Assembly (NCBI GenBank): GCA_017308475.1
Contig: JAFKEU010000007.1
Coordinates: 310,001 to 374,000 of the forward strand
Source: Alphaproteobacteria bacterium
Lineage (GTDB): Bacteria; Pseudomonadota; Alphaproteobacteria; Micropepsales; Micropepsaceae
DNA length: 64,000 nucleotides
Direction of reading: 5' to 3'
A model generated the notes under the pieces. It saw nothing but the letters and a program-made list of their open reading frames with translations, did no database searches and was not told the origin of the DNA. Shown one piece after another: positions 45,414-52,538 of this stretch. Position numbers and translations under genes: made by a program. Within the stretch, counting starts at the first letter, position 1. Each line of letters starts with the position of its first letter.

Positions 45414-46508
45414 ATGATCCGCAAAATCCTTCTTGCCATAGCCGTACTCGCGGCCGCCGGCATCGTCGTCCTGTGGTGGTTCACCCGCCCGCTGCCCGTC
45501 CTGACCGTCACCAGCTGGGCGGGCGCTTACAGCCAGGCGCAGGATCGCGCCATGATGCGCCCCTTCGCCAGCGCCCGGCGGGTGGATACGCGCCTGGCGC
45601 TGTGGGACGGCGAGCTGAAGGACGTCGCCCAGGCAGTGCAGACCGGAACCTACAAGGGCGACGTGATCGACTTCGAACTGCCGCGCGCGATCGAGGCCTG
45701 CAGGCGCGGCCTTCTGGAGAAGATCGATCCGGAAAGCCTTCCGCCCGGCGACAATGGCGAGAGCGCGGCGAAGGATTTCGTGCCCGGCGCCATTGGCCCC
45801 TGCTGGGTCGGCTCCATCGTCTATTCGCAGGTGATCGTGGCGGCGCCGCGCCGCTTCGACACGCCGCCGGCCACCCTGGCGGACTTTTTCGACACGCAGA
45901 AATTTCCAGGCCGCCGGGCACTCTCCCGCGCCTCCCCCAAATTCAACCTGGAGATGGCGCTTCTGGCCGACGGCATCGCGCCCGCCGATGTCTACAAGAC
46001 CTTGTCCACGCCCGAAGGGCTGGACCGCGCCTTTGCCAAACTGGCGGGGCTGCATCCCGTCTGGGCGCATGACAGCCGCGATGCGCTGGAGTGGGTCAGG
46101 AACGGCCAGGCGGTGATGGCGTCCGCGCTGAACGGCGATGTGTTCGACGCCCGCAAGGATTTCACGCCGGATGTGATCTGGGACCGGCAGATGTACGAGC
46201 TGGACGTGTTCGCCATTCCCAAGGGCGATCCGAAGAAGGACCGCGCGCTGGATTTCATCCGCTTCGCCACCGGTACCGCGCCGCTGGCGCGCACGGCAAG
46301 CTGGCTGCCCTATGGCCCGGCGCGGCGCTCGGCCTGGAGCAGGGTGGGCGACAATCCCGAACTGAAGATCGCCATGACGCCTTTCCAGCCCACGGCGCAT
46401 TTCGCCACCGCCTTTGCGGTGGATGACGGCTGGTGGCAGGGGCACATGGCAGCGCTGATGCCGCGCTGGCAGGCATTCGTCATGGCGCAGGATGCGCAGT
46501 CGCCCTAG
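45414..46508 (+). CDS. Orphan ABC-type solute-binding protein
   Basis: A 364-aa exported protein with an N-terminal hydrophobic segment (ILLAIAVLAAAGIVVLWW) that may remain as an anchor. The fold is the PotD/spermidine-putrescine or Fe-binding class: VLTVTSWAGAYSQAQDRAMMRPF near the start, and GDVIDFELPRAI, YSQVIVAAP, LSRASPKFNLEMAL, YELDVFAIPKGDPKKDRALDFI. No permease or ATPase gene is adjacent, so it must use a transporter elsewhere or act as a sensor. Its stop codon lies inside the first of two inverted repeats. Confidence 0.82.
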   Translation: MIRKILLAIAVLAAAGIVVLWWFTRPLPVLTVTSWAGAYSQAQDRAMMRPFASARRVDTRLALWDGELKDVAQAVQTGTYKGDVIDFELPRAIEACRRGLLEKIDPESLPPGDNGESAAKDFVPGAIGPCWVGSIVYSQVIVAAPRRFDTPPATLADFFDTQKFPGRRALSRASPKFNLEMALLADGIAPADVYKTLSTPEGLDRAFAKLAGLHPVWAHDSRDALEWVRNGQAVMASALNGDVFDARKDFTPDVIWDRQMYELDVFAIPKGDPKKDRALDFIRFATGTAPLARTASWLPYGPARRSAWSRVGDNPELKIAMTPFQPTAHFATAFAVDDGWWQGHMAALMPRWQAFVMAQDAQSP

Positions 46509-46579
46509 TGTCCCGATTCCGAAATTCGCATGATCTCTATATCGGGCTCCAAGCGAATTTCGGAATCGAAGGACACTAG
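46505..46579. repeat. Inverted-repeat element A (75 bp)
   Basis: Arms begin CTAGTGTCC and end GGACACTAG, extended inside by GATTCCGAAATTCGC against GCGAATTTCGGAATC. The loop holds ATCTCTATATCGGG. The stop codon of the solute-binding protein gene (46506-46508) is within the left arm. Confidence 0.85.
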
Positions 46580-46594
46580 CAGTCTATTGAATCA

Positions 46595-46668
46595 AGTGTC
46601 GTTTCGGTTCCGAAGTTCGCCTGTGCGATCTATATCGGTATTGTAGCGAACTTCGGAACCACGACACT
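46595..46668. repeat. Inverted-repeat element B (74 bp)
   Basis: Outer arms AGTGTCG/CGACACT and inner arms GGTTCCGAAGTTCGC against GCGAACTTCGGAACC, with the loop CGATCTATATCGG. Related to element A in arms and in the ATATCGG loop. Its right end overlaps the stop codon (46667-46669) of the convergent gene. It could act as a bidirectional terminator. Confidence 0.85.
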
Positions 46669-47407
46669 AGCGCACCGGCTGCACCGAATAGATCACGTGG
46701 TCGTATTCGTCCTCCAGCCGCCAGTGGCCGAAGGCACCACCCGACACGCTGACCACATGGCTGGAGGCGGGGCCCTTCCAGTGGGCGTAATTGGCGTCAT
46801 CGACGCGCTGGCGCCAGACCTGGCCATTGGCCAGGGTAACGGTGAAGGAGCCGCTCTTGTCGAAGCTGTAGGCGGCCATCCGCACCCGCGTGGCATCGGC
46901 GCCGAACAGGCTGCCTGGTTGTGGGGCCGGCCGCGGAGGCGGCGCGCTGCGGACCGGGGCCGTACGGGACACCAGACTGGCCTGCGGCACAAGACTGGCC
47001 CGCGGCACCAGACCGGCCTGCGGCGCTGGGGCCAGCCCCAGGCGCACGCGCATCGGCTGGGCGGCGCCGTAATAGCAGTCCAGCCATTGGCGCTCGCCCG
47101 GCAGCCGGTTGCAGCCGAAGGCACCGCTCATCACCTGGTCGCGGATGGCGCTGTCGCTGACCGGGCCGCTGGCGGTGGCAGGCGCGGTGCGCGACAGCTG
47201 GACCTGGGCGGCGGGCGCGGGCGAAAGCCCCAGCGCGGCGCGCGCCGGCTGGGCGGCGCCGTAATAGCAGTCCAGCCACAGGCGAGATGACCCGAGCGAG
47301 GCGCAGCGGAAGGCGGTGCTCATCACCTCGTCGCGGGGACGCGCCTGGGCGGCGGCGGGTGCCAGCATCAGCACCGCCGCGATCAGGAACCACAGAGAAG
47401 AACGCAT
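46667..47407 (-). CDS. Secreted protein, WLxCYYG-AQP family, member 2 (two N-terminal modules)
   Basis: A 246-aa exported protein with signal peptide MRSSLWFLIAAVLMLAPAAAQA. It carries the N-terminal module twice: RLWLDCYYGAAQPARAALGLSPAP and RQWLDCYYGAAQPMRVRLGLAPAP, each with an upstream partner Cys (FRCASL, FGCNRL). A Pro/Ala-rich linker follows, then the C-terminal module AYSFDKSGSFTVTLANGQVWRQ. The start at 47407 has GGGG upstream. It lies 91 bp from a paralogue on the same strand. The function is unknown; the module duplication suggests a binding role. Confidence 0.75.
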   Translation of the reverse strand: MRSSLWFLIAAVLMLAPAAAQARPRDEVMSTAFRCASLGSSRLWLDCYYGAAQPARAALGLSPAPAAQVQLSRTAPATASGPVSDSAIRDQVMSGAFGCNRLPGERQWLDCYYGAAQPMRVRLGLAPAPQAGLVPRASLVPQASLVSRTAPVRSAPPPRPAPQPGSLFGADATRVRMAAYSFDKSGSFTVTLANGQVWRQRVDDANYAHWKGPASSHVVSVSGGAFGHWRLEDEYDHVIYSVQPVR

Positions 47408-47498
47408 GCATATCCCCGCTTCATGGCCGGGTGGACCGTGTGATGGACGCCCGGACGGGCTCCGTTCATCACAAATTTGCGACAGTCGCGTGACGGCG

Positions 47499-48191
47499 TC
47501 AGCGGATGCGGCGCACCTTGTACTGGACGCTGTCATTGCCGTCGACCGTCATGTTGAAGCTGCGCATCGCCCCTTCGCTGATGGTCACGCGCATGGCCGA
47601 CGCCGGATCGCGCCAGCTTGCGCGATGGCGGCCCACATCGTCGCTGTTCTGCTGCCACACCTGGCCATCGGCGAGGGTAACAGTGAAGGCACCGTCGGCG
47701 TTGAACGAATAGCTCTGCAGCGGGGCATTGCGGACCAGATCGCTGCCACCAACGATGTCGCTGAACAGGCCGCGCGACCTGGGCATGGGGGGCGGGCCGG
47801 CAGGAACGGGCGCGCGCGAGGCCAGTTGCTGCTGGCTCTGATATTGGGGCTGATACTGAGGCTGATTTTGGGGCTGATATTGGGGCACCGGGGCCAGGGG
47901 CGCCAGCGCGGGCGCGACCGGATAGACCGGGGCGCCGGAATAATGCTGCTGCAACAGCTGTTGCTGCGCCTGGGGCGCGGCCGGCAGGCCAAGGCGCGCA
48001 CGCATCGGCTGGGCCGCCCCGTAATAACATTCCAGCCACTGGCGATCGTCGGCGATGACGGCGCAATGCATCATCCCCGCCACGACGTCGTCGCGCGGAT
48101 CGGCATTGGCCGCCTGCGGCAGCAGTGTCGGTGCCAGCATGGCGAGAACCGCAACAAGCCGCCGGCCCGAGATACCGAAACGCAAATCCAT
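47499..48191 (-). CDS. Secreted protein, WLxCYYG-AQP family, member 3
   Basis: A 230-aa exported protein: signal peptide in residues 1-31 (ending PQAANA), one N-terminal module RQWLECYYGAAQPMRARLGLPAAP with partner Cys in MHCAV, a Gln/Pro/Tyr-rich linker with repeated QPQYQPQYQ, and the C-terminal module SYSFNADGAFTVTLADGQVWQQ. GGGGGAG lies 3 bp upstream of the start at 48191. It is next to member 2 and a distant paralogue of the gene at 9.2 kb. Function unknown. Confidence 0.75.
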   Translation of the reverse strand: MDLRFGISGRRLVAVLAMLAPTLLPQAANADPRDDVVAGMMHCAVIADDRQWLECYYGAAQPMRARLGLPAAPQAQQQLLQQHYSGAPVYPVAPALAPLAPVPQYQPQNQPQYQPQYQSQQQLASRAPVPAGPPPMPRSRGLFSDIVGGSDLVRNAPLQSYSFNADGAFTVTLADGQVWQQNSDDVGRHRASWRDPASAMRVTISEGAMRSFNMTVDGNDSVQYKVRRIR

Positions 48192-48392
48192 GATACTCCC
48201 CCTCTGCCGCCCACCGGGCGTCCGAAATTGCTCGCTTGCCCGCCGTGCCGGCAGATCTTTCCCCCGCATGGTAGAAGGTTGCGGTGGCTTCCGGCAAGGT
48301 ATTGAAAAAGCGGCACTTAAGCGGGCATAAGCCGCTCCGGGGCGCCACTCCACTGGCGCCGGCAGGCAAAATCGGGCAAATCAGTGCCGCAC

Positions 48393-48469
48393 GACCCCAT
48401 AGCTCAGCAGGATAGAGCGGCGGTTTCCTAAACCGTAGGCCGGAAGTTCGAGTCTTCCTGGGGTCACCA
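48393..48469 (+). tRNA. tRNA-Arg (CCU)
   Basis: Acceptor GACCCCA pairing with TGGGGTC, discriminator A, encoded CCA (48467-48469), anticodon stem GCGGT/ACCGT with loop TTCCTAA giving CCT, and T-loop TTCGAGT. Genomic islands often use this tRNA; the atypical DNA that follows to 50.8 kb fits that. Confidence 0.96.
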
Positions 48470-48863
48470 TATATTTCAATGTCTTAGCGCCCGGCCTGTC
48501 AGGTCCTTCTGGTTGATACATCGACCTGTCACTACAAGCGCCGCCGGAGTGGTCAGGCCGATCCGGAGACGCGCATCAATAGAGAGTGGACCAAAACGCC
48601 CGGCGGCGTGTCCTGGCCAAGCTGCGGGAGGACCGCAGTCGAAAACTCCTGCTTCAGACGATCCAGCGCTGGTGAACTGAACAAACCGGAACAGACTCTT
48701 CCCATAAACGGGGCATTATGGTGTGCAGGTCACGGAAGCCGCCGTGCCAAGGGAATTGTTTGTGGAGATTCTGCGCTTGACCGACGGGCAGCGGCCAAGA
48801 CCGGCTCCGGCATCAAAACCGGGACGCCGCAACGCATAAAGCCTGGCGGGAACAGATTGTCGT
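48470..48863. other. Non-coding or decayed stretch after tRNA-Arg
   Basis: I see no convincing gene here. Short frames (for example 48724-48840, 38 codons from a GTG, with VPRELFVEILRLTDGQRPRP) could be remnants but match nothing I know. No second copy of the tRNA 3' end was found nearby that would mark an att site. Confidence 0.5.
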
Positions 48864-49259
48864 ATGGCAAAGCCTATAGCCCATCTTGCCGTAATCTACG
48901 ATGGCGACTGCCCGTTCTGCAGCCGATATGTCGCGCACGTCCGCCTGCGCAACGTCGCACAGAAGCTTGATTACGTTAACGCGCGCGATGGCGGCCCTTT
49001 GGTGGAAGACGCACGCAAGAAAGGCTTCGACCTCAACGAGGGCATGCTGGTGCTCGTCGATGGCGCGTACCACCACGGCGCGGAGGCCGTTCATGTGCTC
49101 GCGATGCTGAGTTCTCCACTCGGCGCCTTCAACCGTTTGAATGGACAAATCTTCAAGTCGCGCTTTCTTTCGCGCTTGCTCTATCCTGTGTTGCGTGCAG
49201 GTCGCAACTTAAGTCTTCGTTTGCTAGGCCGTTTGAGGCTGCCGTCACACAATCACTAG
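48864..49259 (+). CDS. DCC-family thiol-disulfide oxidoreductase (DUF393)
   Basis: A 131-aa protein opening with AVIYDGDCPFCSRYV, the DxDCxxC signature of the DCC1-like family (Cys16 and Cys19). The rest is a compact thioredoxin-like fold with YVNARDGG and GMLVLVDGAYHHGAEAVHVLA. It probably performs thiol exchange on an unknown partner. It leads a three-gene cassette: 12 bp to the next gene, which overlaps the third by 4 bp. In many bacteria DCC proteins lie beside polytopic membrane proteins like the third gene here. Codon use is less GC-biased than in neighbours. Confidence 0.87.
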   Translation: MAKPIAHLAVIYDGDCPFCSRYVAHVRLRNVAQKLDYVNARDGGPLVEDARKKGFDLNEGMLVLVDGAYHHGAEAVHVLAMLSSPLGAFNRLNGQIFKSRFLSRLLYPVLRAGRNLSLRLLGRLRLPSHNH

Positions 49260-49271
49260 GGGGGAGCGCAG

Positions 49272-49763
49272 GTGAGACTTTGGCCGCTGACGGGCTACAC
49301 CAGGTACCGCGTGAGCACATACTTCGCGGCATGTCTCATCGTCGGCTACCTGACGATTGCCCTGCATTACCGCAATGACGAGCAGTTTCCCTTTTTCAAC
49401 TGGAGCCTGTTTTCGTACAGCCCTAATCCGCGAAGCGATGTCGCGATCGTCATACGGACGGTTGATGGCAAGACGCTGCCAAAGCCCCGGCTCTTCATCG
49501 ACATGCCCGATACCTTTCTTCAAGCGCGCTTGAGGAACGTCAACGTCTGGAAGACGGAGTGGAACCTCGTGGACGCCATTCACGCGGGCGACACGAAGAA
49601 GGCTAATGAATATCGCCAAGTCATCGAGCAGGACTACATGGCCGACGTCAAATCTGTCGGTTACGAAATTGCCCTGATCACCTATAGCCCGATCCGGCGC
49701 TTGCGCACCGGAGTGATCGACAAAATGGACGTCGTGGCCTCGTACGAGAAGTCAGCGCCATGA
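49272..49763 (+). CDS. Single-pass membrane protein of the DCC cassette
   Basis: A 163-aa protein that I do not recognise. One hydrophobic segment (residues about 15-33, TYFAACLIVGYLTIALHY) is followed by a soluble domain with FFNWSLFSYSPNPRSDVAIV and YEIALITYSPIRRLRTG. The start is GTG at 49272 with GGGGGGAG upstream. The ATGA overlap with the next gene indicates coupling. The WSLFSY pattern resembles small partner proteins found with HTTM-type membrane proteins, but that is a weak likeness. Confidence 0.75.
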   Translation: MRLWPLTGYTRYRVSTYFAACLIVGYLTIALHYRNDEQFPFFNWSLFSYSPNPRSDVAIVIRTVDGKTLPKPRLFIDMPDTFLQARLRNVNVWKTEWNLVDAIHAGDTKKANEYRQVIEQDYMADVKSVGYEIALITYSPIRRLRTGVIDKMDVVASYEKSAP

Positions 49764-50785
49764 GCCGGTTCGTCACCCGTACCCTTCGCGGCGCCCGTCA
49801 CTTTCTGTCAAGCCCAAATCCCTTGCGGGATCCGGTTTTCGGCCGCATCGAGATCGAGTTCACTCGTGCGACCTACTTGGTGCGCTTCTACTATTTGGTA
49901 TCGGCTTTCATTGCCTACGGGATGATGCGCAGCATCCATGCGATGACTGAACAGTCGTCGGCATGGGTCTTCCTGTGGCCGGTGAAGTGGCTTCACAGCG
50001 TGAACCCCGACTTATACTTTCTCCTTGAAGTGATGCCGCTCATCGCCATGTTCGCTGCGCTGGCGGCGATGCAATTTCCCAATCGAATCCTGCCGCGCGT
50101 GGTGTTTGCGATCTTTTGCCTGTTCTCGGTGGCGGTCACAAACTCACAGGGCGGCATCGACCACGCTTACCATATGTGGCTGTGGATCGGGCTATGCTTC
50201 ATCTTCTTGCCGCCGATACCAAGCACGGGGCTGATCTCCCGCGCTGACAAAATGAGCTATCTCTCGGCGATCGTCGGCACCCAGGCGCTGCTGCTTCTTT
50301 CCTACACACTCGCTGGATTTTGGAAGACGCGTGGGGGCTTGATACCCCTCTTCCATGGCGAACTTGGCAACTTCGCCCCGACGGGTCTCGCCTCGCAGCT
50401 GGCCGACCGCATGCTGGTGACCGGCACGCATCCGCTGCTGGCGAATTTCGTCATCAACAACTACTGGATCAGCTACTTTCTGTTCCTGGGCCTCATCTAC
50501 ACGCAGCTGGTCGCCGTCCTCGTCATCTTGCGTCCACGCCTGCACGTAGTTTGGGGTTACATTCTCATCCTCTTCCACACAGGGACCTGGCTCCTGATGG
50601 AAATCGATTTTCCGCAACATGTCCTCTTCCTGGGCCTCCTGTTTGTCCTCTCACCGTTCCGGCCCACCCGGTGGAATCTGCCCGAGGTCGTATGCGACGT
50701 GCCGGGATTTGGCTTTCTGGGCCGCCTGGTTTGGCGCTCGCCTGCAAAGCACTCCCCGCGACCAGCGGCTGCAGCGGCAGAGTAG
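49760..50785 (+). CDS. Polytopic membrane protein, HTTM-like
   Basis: A 341-aa protein with about eight membrane segments. The core (RATYLVRFYYLVSAFIAYG, SQGGIDHAYHMWLWIGLCFIFLPP, GFWKTRGGLIPLFHGELGNF, HTGTWLLMEIDFPQHVLF) resembles HTTM-domain proteins related to vitamin-K-dependent carboxylase membrane domains. Conserved His residues (IDHAYHMW, LFHGE, LFHTGTW) could bind a cofactor. It is coupled to the preceding gene and forms a unit with the DCC protein, suggesting a redox membrane process. Exact function unknown. Confidence 0.7.
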   Translation: MSRFVTRTLRGARHFLSSPNPLRDPVFGRIEIEFTRATYLVRFYYLVSAFIAYGMMRSIHAMTEQSSAWVFLWPVKWLHSVNPDLYFLLEVMPLIAMFAALAAMQFPNRILPRVVFAIFCLFSVAVTNSQGGIDHAYHMWLWIGLCFIFLPPIPSTGLISRADKMSYLSAIVGTQALLLLSYTLAGFWKTRGGLIPLFHGELGNFAPTGLASQLADRMLVTGTHPLLANFVINNYWISYFLFLGLIYTQLVAVLVILRPRLHVVWGYILILFHTGTWLLMEIDFPQHVLFLGLLFVLSPFRPTRWNLPEVVCDVPGFGFLGRLVWRSPAKHSPRPAAAAAE

Positions 50786-51138
50786 TGCGAAGCGCACGTG
50801 CCCGTTGGCCATGCAGTCGAACACTTGGGCGGATTTTTGAAGTGCCCCCTTTCTCACTTGGGATGATGTGCGGGTTGCCACCGACCCTGGGGATGCTCTC
50901 CAGGATGTTTGGAGCGCCATCTAACAGGTAAGGCATTTTGCGGCCCGTATGGGTCGCCAGCCTTCCTGGGCCGCTTCGCCACCAAAGCCCCACCGCTTTG
51001 CCACTCCGGCGCCGCAATCGGCCGGATTCCCTGAAAATATTTCCTTGCGATGGAGCCTTGTCCGATCGCAGCCGTTGGAAGTGACGGCAGGGGGTCCATG
51101 ACGGGAATCGGGACGGGTTCCCCCTTAGGAGAAATAAC
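50786..51138. other. Intergenic stretch closing the atypical segment
   Basis: I see no gene with convincing support. The stretch ends with GGAG and a short spacer in front of the next gene. The sequence from about 50830 to 51000 is open on the minus strand but shows no recognisable domain. It probably holds the right boundary of the acquired segment and the promoter of the 51.1-kb gene. Confidence 0.5.
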
Positions 51139-51747
51139 ATGCACAACATGCTTCGCACTGGATTCATGGCGGCGCTTCTGGCCGGCGCCATCGCACTGCC
51201 CGCTTCGGCAGCAGGACTGGGGATTGGCGGCGGCCTGGGCGGCACGGTCGGTGGCGCGACCGGCGGCATGGGCGCGATGGGCAGCGGGGCGGCCGGAATG
51301 CCGCGTGCCGGAATGGGGATGGGCGCCAATGCGGGCGCCAACGGTTCGCTGAGCACCCCCAGCACCACGCGCGCCACCGGGGCCATCAACCGCTCGACCA
51401 TGAACGCCGAGAACCGCGCCAACAGCGTGACGGGCAATGCCGAGAGCCGTGTGGGTGCAGCCACCGATAACGCCACCAATACGCTGAACAACACCGCGTC
51501 GGTGAACGGCCAGGCGAACGCCAATGCCGGCACGCCCTATGGCAGCGCGGGCGTGGGCGGCTCGGCCAACTCCACCCAGGCGATGAATGGCGTCAATGGT
51601 GCCGCCGACGCTGCGACGGGCCGCGTCAACAGCGCCACCCGCAACGCCGAAGACCATGCCAATGCCGCGGTCGGGACTGCCGGCAGCGCGGTGAACAACA
51701 CCCAGGCCGGTGCCTCGGTGAACGGAGCGGCGTCGGTCCAGCACTGA
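51139..51747 (+). CDS. Secreted Gly/Ala/Asn-rich low-complexity protein
   Basis: A 202-aa exported protein. The signal peptide (residues 1-25, ending PASA) is followed by a Gly/Met-rich stretch (GGLGGTVGGATGGMG) and then Asn/Ala/Thr-rich repeats (NAENRANSV, NAESRVGAATDNATN, NAEDHANAA). TAGGAG lies in front of the ATG. It has no Cys and is probably unstructured or a surface/matrix protein. The leader closely resembles that of the next gene. A strong terminator follows. Confidence 0.75.
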   Translation: MHNMLRTGFMAALLAGAIALPASAAGLGIGGGLGGTVGGATGGMGAMGSGAAGMPRAGMGMGANAGANGSLSTPSTTRATGAINRSTMNAENRANSVTGNAESRVGAATDNATNTLNNTASVNGQANANAGTPYGSAGVGGSANSTQAMNGVNGAADAATGRVNSATRNAEDHANAAVGTAGSAVNNTQAGASVNGAASVQH

Positions 51748-51770
51748 CGCAGCAGGCTTGAGAGTCGGAG

Positions 51771-51803
51771 GGCCGGGCGCTGGCGCGCCCGGCCTTCTGC
51801 TTT
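51771..51803 (+). terminator. Rho-independent terminator
   Basis: A 10-bp perfect stem GGCCGGGCGC/GCGCCCGGCC around TGGC, followed by TTCTGCTTT, 23 bp after the preceding stop codon. Confidence 0.85.
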
Positions 51804-51935
51804 GATGCGTTCCGCGCGGACTCTGGCGGCATTTTGAAGGCAGGCGGAGAGATTCGCGGCGTGGACCGTTCTGCTTGCATGGGGCAAAGCAGAGGGAACC
51901 GGCCCAGGTTCCGGTTCCTGATCAGGAGATGAACC

Positions 51936-52397
51936 ATGATCAGCATTCGCACGTCTTTTGCCGCCGCCCTGATGTGTGGCGCAATGGCCCTGCCCGCCGC
52001 CGCGGCGGGCGTGGACACCGGCGCCAACGCGCAGTATAACGGCGGCAACATGGCCGCCGATACCCAGTCGCAGTCCGGCCGGACCGCGATGAACAGCGGC
52101 GCCAATGCGCAGGCCAACGACGGCAACGCGGCTGCCGATGAACAATCGCCGTCCAGCCAGACCGCCATGAACCAGCCAGGGCAGTCGAGCCAGGCGGGCA
52201 TGCAGGCAAGCGGCGAGCAGAGCGGCGCGCTGGCGATGAATGAGTCGGCGATCCGCGATGTGGGCGGCGACACGTCGCAGAAATACAGCGCCCGTACCCG
52301 TTCGTCCGACAATCAGAAGGAAGCGGACATCACCGCCCAGCTGAACCAGAAGCAGGCCCAGCTGGCTTCCCGGAGCAGTCAGGGCGAAGCCCGCTGA
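51936..52397 (+). CDS. Secreted Gln/Ser/Asn-rich low-complexity protein
   Basis: A 153-aa exported protein with signal peptide MISIRTSFAAALMCGAMALP ending at AAA, then repeats of the type GANAQYNGGNMAAD and GANAQANDGNAAAD (about residues 27-75), and a charged C-terminal helix (EADITAQLNQKQAQLASRS). It shares leader and composition with the protein before it, from which it is separated by a terminator, so the two are probably old paralogues. GATCAGGAGATG-type ribosome site precedes it. Function unknown. Confidence 0.75.
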   Translation: MISIRTSFAAALMCGAMALPAAAAGVDTGANAQYNGGNMAADTQSQSGRTAMNSGANAQANDGNAAADEQSPSSQTAMNQPGQSSQAGMQASGEQSGALAMNESAIRDVGGDTSQKYSARTRSSDNQKEADITAQLNQKQAQLASRSSQGEAR

Positions 52398-52423
52398 CCC
52401 CTCATTCCTTACGGGCAAGGACA

Positions 52424-52457
52424 ATGGCCGGGCGCGCGAGCCCGGCCATTTGTTTTG
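52424..52457 (+). terminator. Rho-independent terminator
   Basis: A 10-bp perfect stem ATGGCCGGGC/GCCCGGCCAT with a GCGCGA loop, then TTGTTTT, 27 bp after the preceding stop. Confidence 0.87.
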
Positions 52458-52538
52458 CGCCTGCACAAGTGGCTGGAGTGTGGTCAGGTCTGCGGCGCCG
52501 GGTTAAGACTCGCCTGCCCCCTTTCAGGATCGCCCCCG

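Noticed and set aside
50786..51138. Right attachment site of a tRNA-Arg island
   Set aside because: Only a 9-bp match to the tRNA 3' region was found, no better than chance in this DNA.
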